Source: DYGX01 sp035325905
GTDB lineage: Bacteria > Chloroflexota > Anaerolineae > Aggregatilineales > Aggregatilineaceae
DNA length: 14,681 nucleotides
Reading direction: 5' to 3'
NCBI GenBank assembly: GCA_035325905.1
Contig: DAOKYY010000092.1
Location: forward strand, 1 to 14,681
The position numbers were made by a program, and so were the translations under genes. This document shows, one piece after another, positions 1 through 6,628 of the stretch (position 1 is its first letter; each line of letters opens with the position of its first letter). The notes beneath the pieces were generated by a model. It did not search any database and was not told where the DNA came from. It saw only the letters and a program-made list of their open reading frames with translations.

Positions 1-2
1 GA

Positions 3-773
3 TCAGCCCTGGGCCACGACCGGGTTGCGCAGCGCGCCGATCCCCTCGACCTCGATCTCGACCACGTCGCCCGGCGCGATCGGGCTGACGCCCTCCGGCG
101 TGCCGGTCAGGATCACATCGCCCGGCTCCAGCGTCATCACCGCGCTGACGAACGCGATCAGGAACGGCACGTCGAACACCATATCCGCCGTGCTGCCGTT
201 CTGGCGCGTCTCGCCGTTGACCCGCGCGCGCACCGCCAGCCGCGCCGGGTCGAGGTCGGTCGCGAGCACCGGCCCCAGCGGGCAGAAGGTGTCGAACCCT
301 TTGGCGCGGCCCCACTGCCCGTCCTTCCTCTGATAGTCGCGCGCGCTGACATCGTTGGCGCAGGTGTAGCCGAGCACGTAGTCAAGCGCGTCCTCGCGGC
401 GCACGCGGCGCGCGCGCCGTCCAATGATCACCGCCAGCTCGGCTTCATGATCGACGCGCCCGACATTGGCGGGCAGCTCAATCGGCGCGCCGTGCGCGAT
501 GACCGCGCTCGGCGGCTTGAGGAACAGCATCGGCTCGTCGGGTACGGCGGCCTGATGCTCGGCGGCGTGCGCGGCGTAGTTCCGCCCGACGCAGACCAGC
601 TTGCCGGGCATCAGCGGCGGCAGGAGCGACAGCTCGTCGAGCGGGCCAAGCGCCCGCCCCGGCGCGCCGGGGTGGTCGGTGAGCGGGTGCCCGTCCCACA
701 CGTGGACGATACCGTCTACCAGCAGGCCATAGCGCGGCCCGGCGGGGGTTGCGTAAGCGGCGATCAGAGCCAT
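3..773 (-). CDS. fumarylacetoacetate hydrolase (FAH) family protein
   Basis: This is a 256-residue cytosolic enzyme of the FAH superfamily, whose members hydrolyse, isomerise or decarboxylate 2-keto/enol acids (acylpyruvases, 2-hydroxyhepta-2,4-diene-1,7-dioate isomerases, oxaloacetate decarboxylases). Visible family motifs are CVGRNYAAH (about residues 61-69), FLKPPSA (84-90), DHEAELAVIIG (108-118), GYTCANDVSARDYQ (135-148), KGFDTFCPLGP (158-168) and the terminal GDVILTGTPEGVSP segment (218-231). E110, E112 and D141 are the expected divalent-metal ligands. Length is normal for the short bacterial form. I chose the ATG at 773 because the protein matches the family from there and an AGGAG lies about 12 nt upstream; the 33 extra codons further upstream are low-complexity Arg/Ala-rich. 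The gene is complete and its stop lies at the window edge. The exact substrate cannot be told from sequence. It shows no functional link to the respiratory genes. Confidence 0.93.
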   Translation of the reverse strand: MALIAAYATPAGPRYGLLVDGIVHVWDGHPLTDHPGAPGRALGPLDELSLLPPLMPGKLVCVGRNYAAHAAEHQAAVPDEPMLFLKPPSAVIAHGAPIELPANVGRVDHEAELAVIIGRRARRVRREDALDYVLGYTCANDVSARDYQRKDGQWGRAKGFDTFCPLGPVLATDLDPARLAVRARVNGETRQNGSTADMVFDVPFLIAFVSAVMTLEPGDVILTGTPEGVSPIAPGDVVEIEVEGIGALRNPVVAQG

Positions 774-839
774 GAGATCACTTTGCTCCTGGGCTAAAGA
801 CGCGGCACACGAATCAGCAGGATGAAAGCGCGCTCTGCC

Positions 840-889
840 CGCCCGGCTGCGCGAACCGACCGGGCGGAGCAAGCTCCGCCCCTACCGCT
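840..889. repeat. GC-rich palindrome, dispersed-repeat type
   Basis: Positions 862-881 hold a near-perfect palindrome, GGGCGGAG-CAAG-CTCCGCCC. It is flanked on the left by a second inverted pair, CGCCCGG (840-846) with CCGGGCG (860-866). On the minus strand it reads GTAGGGGCGGAGCTTGCTCC and onward, a form I associate with highly repeated intergenic palindromes in Chloroflexota genomes (recollection, not checked). It lies in the 177-nt space downstream of the propeller gene and upstream of the FAH gene. It has no T-tract, so it is a poor intrinsic terminator. Nothing else stands out between 774 and 950. Confidence 0.55.
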
Positions 890-950
890 CAGGAATTTTG
901 CCTCGAAAACCGCAAGCGCGCACGCCACAGCGCAGCGGCATGGTTGCCTG

Positions 951-2789
951 TCACGGCGTGCTCAATGTCTTCCACGACAGCCCGGTGCTACCGGCGGCGT
1001 CCGGCAGGCGCGCGATGACGCGCTCGCCGGTTCCGTCCGCACGGATCAGCACCAGCTCGCCGCCGCGCACCAGCGCGATATAGCGCCCGTCCGGCGACCA
1101 GGTGGGCACCAGGTCAAGCTGCCCCCCGGTCAGCGTCTGGATCGCGCCATCGGCCACGCTGACTGCTAGCACATCCGACGTGAACGGCGTGCGCGCCGCC
1201 GCGACGACCAGCCGCGTGCCATCCGGCGACCACGCCGCACTGGATACCTGTTCCAGGTCGGTGAGGCGGCGCGGGTTGGCGCCGTTGGCGTCCGCAACAT
1301 AGAGGTGGCGCACCTCGCCCGCGCTGGTGGCGCGCCGCACGAGATACGCGATCGCCGCGCCGTCCGGCGACCACGCCGGGCGCTCGTAGGCGACCTGCGG
1401 ATTCATCAGCACCGCGCTCGCTTCACCGGTCGCCAGATCGACCCGGTAGATGCCACTCGCCCCGTCGCGAAACGACTCGAACAGCAGGCTGGCGCCGTCC
1501 GGCGACCACGCCGGGGCGCGGTCCTGCGGCTGCGTGCCCGGCACGCGGCGCGGGTTCGATCCGTCCGCCGCCGCGATCCACAGGCCGTCAAGCTGGCCGC
1601 TGGCCGGATCGACGCGCTGGAACGCGATCGAGGCCCCGTCCGGCGACCACGCCGGAGTCAGCGCGCCTTCAAGCAGCGCCTGAATCTCGCCGCACCACGC
1701 CTGGACGTGATAGACCCGGCCCGGCCCGCCCGCTGCCGGCTGCGCGTGATACAGAATCTCGCCGGCCGGGTCGCCTTCCGGGATCTCGTCCGTGCCGCAC
1801 GGCCCGGCCACGGTCTCGGACGCGACCGCGAAGACGCGCACGCTGTCATCCAGCCCGACCGTCACGACACGGCTGCCGTCCGGGTGAAACGCCACGCGCG
1901 ACACCGGGCCTTCGTGCGCGGTCAGCGTCGAGATCGGCGCGCCGTCCGCCGCGTTGATGAAGTGCAGCGTCCCATCCTGGTTGCCGGTGACGAACAGGCT
2001 ACCATCCTGGTTGAAATCGACGGTAAAGGTCTGGCCGCACACGCTGCGATACTGCACGTCACCGCTGCGCAGGTCCAGCATCTCGACGCAGCACTCGTAG
2101 GTTGAGGCCAGCAGGCGCGTGCCGTCGGGCGAGATGTTGACATCGGTGAAGGTGCACGAGGTCGGCAGATCGACCGGCGTATCGCCGCTCAGCGGCTGGC
2201 GGCGCAGCATCTTGCGCGCGGACGGGAAGATCACCGAGCGCCCGTCCGGCGTGAAGGCCAGCGTATCGACCCCGATCTCGCCTTCAAAGCGCGCCACCTC
2301 GGCGCCGGTCGCCGTGTCGAGGACCAGCAGCTCGCCATTGGACAGCCCCGCCGCCATCGTCGCGCCATCCGGGCTGAACGCCAGGCTCGCCACGTCCGCC
2401 CCGGCGTCCACGCTGAATCGCTGCGTGCCGGAGGTCAGGTCCCACAGCTGGACTTGCGCCGGTCGCCCGGCGGTGCCGACCGCCAGCGCCGCGCCATCCG
2501 GCGCGTACTTGACCCGATAGGCGTTGATGCCCTCGATCAGCCGCTCCGGGCTGTCGAACGTCGCGCACTGGCAGAGCAGCACGCCGTCGAGAGTGCCGAC
2601 CGCGAGCTGCGTCCCGGCCGGCGACCAGTCGGCATCCCAGGCCGGGACATCGGCCAGAATACGCGCCTGGCGGACCAGCGGCGCATTCTGCGGCACGATC
2701 GGCGGCGGCGACTCGCCTTCCTGAGCCTGCCCCGGCGCGGCGATCAGCAGGCTCAGCCCGAAGGCAAGCGCGAACAGTTTGCGGCGCAT
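951..2789 (-). CDS. exported double beta-propeller protein (WD40-like plus TolB/PD40-like)
   Basis: This is a 612-residue protein with an N-terminal signal peptide (MRRKL, a hydrophobic stretch, then GQAQ at about residues 20-23), so it acts outside the cytoplasmic membrane. The first half has seven repeats of the WD40 type, each with a central (S/T/A)PDG or similar turn: WSPAGTQLAV, YAPDGAALAV, FSPDGATMAA, FTPDGRSVIF, ISPDGTRLLA, FNQDGSLFVT, FHPDGSRVVT. The second half has five clear PD40/TolB-type repeats (WSPDGASIAF, WSPDGASLLF, WSPDGAAIAY, WSPDGTRLVV, WSPDGRYIAL) and possibly a degenerate sixth. It therefore looks like a 7-blade propeller joined to a TolB-like 5-6-blade one. A strong GGGAGG lies 6 nt before the ATG. 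Such propellers are binding scaffolds; no catalytic residues are visible and the partner is unknown. It follows the rhodanese gene on the same strand, separated by a terminator-like hairpin. Confidence 0.9.
   Translation of the reverse strand: MRRKLFALAFGLSLLIAAPGQAQEGESPPPIVPQNAPLVRQARILADVPAWDADWSPAGTQLAVGTLDGVLLCQCATFDSPERLIEGINAYRVKYAPDGAALAVGTAGRPAQVQLWDLTSGTQRFSVDAGADVASLAFSPDGATMAAGLSNGELLVLDTATGAEVARFEGEIGVDTLAFTPDGRSVIFPSARKMLRRQPLSGDTPVDLPTSCTFTDVNISPDGTRLLASTYECCVEMLDLRSGDVQYRSVCGQTFTVDFNQDGSLFVTGNQDGTLHFINAADGAPISTLTAHEGPVSRVAFHPDGSRVVTVGLDDSVRVFAVASETVAGPCGTDEIPEGDPAGEILYHAQPAAGGPGRVYHVQAWCGEIQALLEGALTPAWSPDGASIAFQRVDPASGQLDGLWIAAADGSNPRRVPGTQPQDRAPAWSPDGASLLFESFRDGASGIYRVDLATGEASAVLMNPQVAYERPAWSPDGAAIAYLVRRATSAGEVRHLYVADANGANPRRLTDLEQVSSAAWSPDGTRLVVAAARTPFTSDVLAVSVADGAIQTLTGGQLDLVPTWSPDGRYIALVRGGELVLIRADGTGERVIARLPDAAGSTGLSWKTLSTP
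1088..1660. repeat. tandem propeller-blade repeats visible in DNA
   Basis: The segment encoding the TolB-type blades keeps a near-identical core, CGTCCGGCGACCA or one change from it, at about 1088, 1220, 1361, 1496 and 1637. The spacing is 132-141 bp (44-47 codons). The core encodes the WSPDG turn on the minus strand. The conservation at DNA level suggests fairly recent internal duplication or gene conversion among blades. Confidence 0.7.
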
Positions 2790-2810
2790 CGTTCCCTCCC
2801 TATGACAAAC

Positions 2811-2844
2811 GCCCCCAACACCACCGGACGGGCAGGTTGGGGGC
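2811..2844 (-). terminator. hairpin between the rhodanese and propeller genes
   Basis: The arms GCCCCCAAC (2811-2819) and GTTGGGGGC (2836-2844) form a perfect 9-bp stem with a 16-nt loop. On the minus strand the stem is followed by GTTTGTC, a short T-rich tail, which fits an intrinsic terminator for the rhodanese gene. It sits only 21 nt before the ATG of the propeller gene, which leaves no room for a promoter between them. It may therefore act as a partial terminator or attenuator, or as an RNA-processing hairpin inside a shared transcript. The rest of 2845-2895 shows nothing clear. Confidence 0.55.
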
Positions 2845-2895
2845 GATGACAGTCAATACTGCAAGTCAGTGCGCGTCTCTGGCGCTTATTCTACT

Positions 2896-4563
2896 TTACT
2901 CTGTGACCAGCGGATAGTTCTTCGCGGTCCAGCCCTTCGCGCCGCCGCCCAGCGAGCGCACGTTTTCGTAGCCGAGCATCTGCATGGCGACCATCGCCAT
3001 CGCCGAGCGGTGCCCGTCCGAGTCGTAGATCACGACCGGCGCGGCCATGTCCTGCGGCCATTGGTCCTGCGAGGCCATGAAGGCGCTGAGCGTCAGGAAC
3101 TGCGCGCCCTCGATTTTGCCGTTGGCGACTTCCGGCTCGGTGCGCACGTCGATCAGCGCGGGCGGGTTCTCGACCAGCGACACGTTCAGATCGTCGGCGC
3201 TGATGGTGTAGTACCCCGCCGGGATCGCCTTGATGTAGGCATCGACCGCCGCCAGCAGGGCCGGGTCGATCGCCGGGGCAGCGCCCGCCGTCACTTCGGC
3301 AGGCTCAGTCACCAGCGGAATCGCGTTGTCGGCAATCGCCTTCACGCCGCCGAGCATCGACAGCGCCTTGTCGTAGCCGAGCAGGTTGAGCGCCATCATG
3401 CCCAGCGCGGAGCGGTGCCCGCTGCCGCAGTACACGATGATGTCGGCGTCCTGGTTGGGCAGCAGATCGAGATGATCGGTCAGCTCGTTGATCGGGATGT
3501 TGATCGCGCCCGCGAAGTGCCCCTCGGCGTACTCATCCGGGGTGCGCACGTCCACCAGCACCAGATCGGGGTTGGCGGCGATCGCGGCGGCCACGTCCGG
3601 GACGCGGATCGCGTTGAAGCTGCCGGGCAGCCCGGCGAAGTAATCCGTCAGCGCGGCGTTGAGATCGAACGCCTCAGCCTCGACGGCTTCGGCCTCAGGC
3701 GCGCCTTCGATCGGCAGGCCCGCCGTCGTCCAGCCGCCGATGCCGCCGCTCAGGTTGCGGACGTTGGTGTAGCCCAGGATGCGGAGCATGGTCGCGGCCA
3801 TGTTGCCGCGATGCCCGACGCCGCAGTACACGACGATGTTGGCGTCCTTCGCTTCCGGCAATTCGCCGATGTGCGCCATCAGCTCCTGAAGCGGGATATG
3901 CACCGCGCCCGCGATGTAACCTTTCGCCCACTCGTCGGGGGTGCGCACGTCGATCAGCAGATCGGGCGGCGTCTCGGTCATCTCGACGTTCAGGTCTTCG
4001 GCCTTGACCGCGCCCCAGCTATCGGGCAGACCAGAGAGCGCCGCGTCAACGGCGGCCAGCACTTCGGGGTTCAGGTCTGCCGGGGCCTCGCCCGCGACCG
4101 GCTCGACCGGCTCGGTCGAGACAGCCAGCCCCTCGTCGGTCCAGGCGCGCATCCCGCCCGCCATGTTGCGGACGTTGGTGTAGCCGAGGATTTGCAGCGC
4201 GGTCATGACCTGCGGCGAGCGGAACGACGAGCCGCAGATCGTGACAATCGGCGCGTCCAGATCGGGCAGCAGGTCCAGGCTCTTGCCCACTTCGCGGATC
4301 GGGATGTTGATCGCGCCCTCGATGTGGCCCGCCACGTAGTCTTCGGGCTGGCGCACGTCGATCAGGATCAGGTCGGGGTTTTCCAGCAGCTCCACCGACA
4401 GGTCCGCGACGGAGACGTTCCCGTAAGCAGGCGGCAGATTGTCGTTATAGGTCTGGAGCGCGTCCAGAACGGCGGTGCTCTCCTGCGCCAGCGCCACGCC
4501 AAACGGCAGCGCCAGCGGGAGAACCAGGGTCAAAACCAGGAGCCAGTAAGCAAACTTACGCAT
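2896..4563 (-). CDS. exported four-domain rhodanese protein
   Basis: This is a 555-residue protein with a signal peptide (MRKFAYWLLVLTLVLPLALP, then VALAQ). Four rhodanese domains of about 130 residues follow, each opening with a D(V/L)xxxLxxNP...LIDVR segment and ending in LGYxNVR..GG..W or a variant. Rhodaneses carry sulfane sulfur as a persulfide on the Cys of a CxxxxR loop. The loops are CGSSFRS (C110), CGVGHRG (C247), CGSGHRS (C379) and DSDGHRS (D514), so the fourth domain has Asp in place of Cys and should not form a persulfide. Signal peptide plus three intact loops suggests sulfur transfer or carriage outside the cytoplasm. It is downstream of the multihaem cytochrome on the same strand, 141 nt away, and may be transcribed with it. 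A GGAGG is present about 12 nt before the ATG. The substrate (thiosulfate, polysulfide, even selenide) is not shown by sequence. Confidence 0.92.
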   Translation of the reverse strand: MRKFAYWLLVLTLVLPLALPFGVALAQESTAVLDALQTYNDNLPPAYGNVSVADLSVELLENPDLILIDVRQPEDYVAGHIEGAINIPIREVGKSLDLLPDLDAPIVTICGSSFRSPQVMTALQILGYTNVRNMAGGMRAWTDEGLAVSTEPVEPVAGEAPADLNPEVLAAVDAALSGLPDSWGAVKAEDLNVEMTETPPDLLIDVRTPDEWAKGYIAGAVHIPLQELMAHIGELPEAKDANIVVYCGVGHRGNMAATMLRILGYTNVRNLSGGIGGWTTAGLPIEGAPEAEAVEAEAFDLNAALTDYFAGLPGSFNAIRVPDVAAAIAANPDLVLVDVRTPDEYAEGHFAGAINIPINELTDHLDLLPNQDADIIVYCGSGHRSALGMMALNLLGYDKALSMLGGVKAIADNAIPLVTEPAEVTAGAAPAIDPALLAAVDAYIKAIPAGYYTISADDLNVSLVENPPALIDVRTEPEVANGKIEGAQFLTLSAFMASQDQWPQDMAAPVVIYDSDGHRSAMAMVAMQMLGYENVRSLGGGAKGWTAKNYPLVTE

Positions 4564-4630
4564 AACAGGTGTGGGTCCTCCCCCAATGTTCGAACGATGG
4601 TACGGCGGCAGTTTATTGAAGCGCGGGTTC

Positions 4631-4649
4631 GCTCCGGCGACGCCGGAGC
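4631..4649. repeat. intergenic palindrome, 8-bp arms
   Basis: GCTCCGGC-GAC-GCCGGAGC is a perfect 8-bp inverted repeat in the 141-nt gap between cytochrome and rhodanese genes. Outer 6-bp arms AGCGCG (4620-4625) and CGCGCT (4655-4660) could extend it. No T-tract follows on either strand. It resembles the palindrome near 862 in GC content and size and may belong to the same class of dispersed element. Otherwise 4564-4704 holds only the ribosome-binding region of the rhodanese gene. Confidence 0.5.
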
Positions 4650-4682
4650 CGGTTCGCGCTGAACCATCCCGTCAGGTGGGGC

Positions 4683-4706
4683 AGCGAGCAAGCGGTCCCG
4701 CTCGCT
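4683..4706 (-). other. hairpin overlapping the cytochrome stop codon
   Basis: The arms AGCGAGC (4683-4689) and GCTCGCT (4700-4706) pair over a 10-nt loop and cover most of the TAG stop at 4705-4707. It could stabilise the 3' end of the mRNA or weakly terminate it. There is no T-tract, so a terminator call is not supported. Confidence 0.35.
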
Positions 4707-6441
4707 ACCCCCAAAAGTCCTCGGCGCTATCCTCGGTCGGGGCAGGCGCGGCCTCGCCCCAAAAGTCCTCGGCGCTATCCGCGCCGGGCGTGGGCGCAGG
4801 CTCGCCCCAGAAATCGGCGGCGCTATCGCCCGCCGCCGGAGTCGCGGCGTCGTCGGTCCAGAAGCCGCCATCGTCCGCCGGGGCGCTCTCGGCCTCGTCC
4901 GACCAGAAGCCCGCGTCGCCGCTCGGAGCCGCCGCGCCCTCGCCTGCTGGCGCTTCTTCCTCAAGATACTGCTCGTAGCCCTCCGGGAAGGCGGGCGCGC
5001 GCTCGACGATCACGTCCAGGTTCGCCCCGCCGCGCTCCGATTCGGCCACCTTGTCGAGCGTCAGGAAGACGGCGTCGTTGTCGTGGCACGAGGTGCAGCT
5101 TGCGTTCTGCGGCGTCTCGCGCTGGATATTGTGCGGCGTGGCGTAGGCCCAGGTCGGCCGGTTCAGGAAGTTCACCAGCAGGTCCTCGCCGTACCGCTCG
5201 AACGAGTTCGGATCGACCGGGACGTGGCGCACCGGCACGTACTTATAGGGCCGCTCGTTGTTGCGGGTCGGGTTGCGCCCGATGAAGAAGCCGACATCGT
5301 GCGATTCGATGGTGTAGAATGGCACGTCGTCTTCGCTGCGATCGACGTGGCAGTTCGTGCAGTTGGTATAGGCGACGCTGTGGCACGTCTGGCACGAAAG
5401 CAGGTCCTTGCCGTGAATGTCGTGCTCCGGGATGCCGGAGTCCGGCCCGATCTGGTCTTCGTGGCACGACTCGCAGGTGGGCGCCTGCGCGCCCTCGTAG
5501 CGATGCACGACCTCGCTCAGCCCGTCCTGGCCGTGCAGCTCGGCGCTGGTGTGGCAGTCAGTGCAGGCCAGGCGGCCCTGGCGCAAATGCACATCGCCGG
5601 GATAGCCCTCGTTCAGCCCGTAATATTCATTCTTGACGCGGCTGCCGTGGCAGGCGGTGCAGGTGCGGCTCATCGGCGGCGTGCGCACGAACGTGTGCCC
5701 TTCGAGCAGGCCGCCGCCGACTGAGTTCGGCTGGCTGATGTGGCAGTCGCCGCAGGTCGCGTGGCAACTGTTGCAGTGATAGGTCTGCATTTCTTCGAGC
5801 GCGGCGTGGTTTTCGGGGATGCTGCGCTCGTGCAGCACGGTGTCATAGCCCGCCAGGTCGTAATGCAGGCTGCCCGCCGCGTGCGGCGCGATGTTCGGGT
5901 GGCAGTTGCCGCAGCCCAGCTCCGGGTCGGCGGACGGATCGAGCACCATGCCCTCATGCGCCTGATCCATATCAGTCACCGGAACGCCGTCGATGACGGA
6001 CTGCCCCTTGTGACAGTCGGTGCAGGCGATGTAGGCGTGCACGTCGGTCTGGTACGCTTCGCCGTCAATCCACACTTTCGCCCAGGCCTCCACCGGAGGC
6101 ACAGAGCCGCCTCACCCAGGCCCTTCCGAGAGGCTGACGACCTCTTCTTCGACCGCCAGCGAGCGAAGCTGCTCCTCGTCGGTGTGGCATTGCAGGCATC
6201 CGGCGTTCGCCAGCGCGACCGCCTGCGCCGTCAGCGCGATTTCGGCGGCGCTGAGCGTGGGCGTCTCATCCGGCTCATCGGTCGCTTCGCCCACCGCGAC
6301 CGGCGCGCTCTGGCGCGGCTGAAGCTCCGGCGCCGATGTGTCGGGCGCGCAGCTTGCCAGGGTCGCCGCGAGGATTAGCAGACCAGCCAGCGCCGCACCT
6401 CTCGGGAAACGGGTTGTTGTCGTCATTCCAGGCGTCAACAC
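4705..6441 (-). CDS. selenocysteine-containing lipoprotein undecahaem cytochrome c (in-frame TGA at 6112-6114)
   Basis: Read through one TGA, this is a 578-residue multihaem c-type cytochrome with Sec at residue 110. The N-terminus has a lipoprotein signal with lipobox LAS-C31, so it should be a membrane-anchored exported protein. There are eleven CXXCH motifs: CLQCH (82-86) before the TGA, then CTDCH, CGNCH, CNSCH, CGDCH, CTACH, CTDCH, CESCH, CQTCH, CTNCH and CTSCH. The tail is acidic, Ala/Pro-rich, with five FW(S/T/G)(D/E) repeats. Without readthrough, the 465-residue downstream part (GTG at 6102) would have ten haem motifs and no export signal, and haem attachment needs export. A SECIS-like hairpin follows the TGA, and selA/selB are in the window. 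The start is uncertain: GTG 6441 (GGAG only 3 nt away), TTG 6438 or ATG 6426. The gene is divergent from the LysR operon. Alternatives are a nonsense mutation, an assembly error, or readthrough with another residue. The redox substrate is unknown. Confidence 0.8.
4708..4918 (-). repeat. C-terminal FW-acidic tandem repeats of the cytochrome
   Basis: The 3' end of the cytochrome gene encodes five repeats of 15-17 residues with the core (D/G)xxxFW(G/T/S)(D/E) joined by Ala/Pro/Thr-rich linkers; the last two units read DSAEDFWGEAAPAPTE and DSAEDFWG-stop. The last three units are spaced exactly 48 bp at DNA level (starts 4711, 4759 and 4807), and the first two are identical over 22 bp. The repeats follow all haem motifs and look like a flexible docking tail. 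Confidence 0.8.
6080..6114 (-). promoter_or_regulatory. SECIS-like element directly after the in-frame UGA
   Basis: On the mRNA (minus strand), counting the U of UGA as 1, nucleotides 15-29 read GCCUCC-GGU-GGAGGC, a perfect 6-bp stem with a GGU triloop (genomic 6086-6100). A bulged U at 14 followed by a G13-C30 pair can extend it, and weaker pairs continue below. Bacterial SECIS elements lie inside the coding region just after the UGA, with an apical loop starting with G about 16-37 nt away; here 17 nt separate UGA from loop. The E. coli fdhF element has GGU in its loop at nearly the same distance. The stem also encodes the protein (VPPVEA), so it could be coincidental. Confidence 0.65.
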
Positions 6442-6484
6442 AGACTCCAGTCAGGCGGGGTGGAACTTCACAGACTTTAGTTTA

Positions 6485-6499
6485 ATCAACGTTTGTGAT
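6485..6499. promoter_or_regulatory. second possible LysR-type half-conserved operator
   Basis: ATCAACGTTTGTGAT has 4-bp outer arms (ATCA/TGAT) and fits T-N11-A (T6486, A6498). It lies 44 bp from the perfect palindrome, on the selenocytochrome side, and could be the activation site of a LysR pair. The core is not symmetric, so support is modest. Confidence 0.35.
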
Positions 6500-6528
6500 A
6501 AATGGCACTAACATTCATCGGGTTTTCT

Positions 6529-6545
6529 TATGACAAATGGTCATA
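6529..6545. promoter_or_regulatory. probable LysR-type operator, perfect palindrome
   Basis: TATGACAAATGGTCATA has perfect 6-bp arms over a 5-nt centre and contains the LysR-type signature T-N11-A (T6531, A6543). It lies in the divergent promoter region next to a LysR gene, the classic position for the recognition site. Confidence 0.6.
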
Positions 6546-6628
6546 TTGCCACGCGCTGAAAAATGCTAAGAAATAAGGGGGCGGCCTGGGATCACGGGCG
6601 CGCCTGCAACGCGACGCGAGGACCGGTC

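Larger units (their letters stand above)
6442..6628. promoter_or_regulatory. divergent promoter region between selenocytochrome and lysR operons
   Basis: This 187-nt space between head-to-head genes has an AT-rich core (about 6472-6580), in sharp contrast with the surrounding GC-rich coding DNA. It must hold the promoters of both transcription units. A possible minus-strand -35 (TTGTCA) overlaps the palindrome at 6529-6545. A possible plus-strand -35 (TTGCCA, 6546-6551) lies right beside it, but no convincing -10 can be fixed on either strand. The near-repeats GATAAATGG (6497-6505) and GACAAATGG (6532-6540) are 35 bp apart, on nearly the same helix face if the period is about 10.5-11.7 bp. 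GAGG at 6618-6621 is the ribosome-binding site of lysR. Confidence 0.6.

Noticed and set aside
1088..1660. CRISPR-like regular repeats
   Set aside because: The 132-141 bp period matches protein blades in frame, and the repeat cores are coding; there are no spacers or cas genes.
2869..4662. Long plus-strand open frame (597 codons) opposite the rhodanese gene
   Set aside because: Its repeats mirror the rhodanese domains on the other strand, and its composition is His/Arg/Val-rich with no recognisable fold.
4705..6102. A separate 465-residue cytochrome gene starting at GTG 6102
   Set aside because: It has ten haem motifs but no signal peptide, no good ribosome-binding site, and is in the same frame as the upstream lipoprotein segment. 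One gene with a recoded or mutated TGA explains the data better.
4705..6441. Naming the cytochrome as octahaem tetrathionate reductase or a nitrite reductase
   Set aside because: The haem count is eleven, and I cannot see the unusual-ligand motif (for example CXXCK) expected of those enzymes; only the multihaem class is supported.
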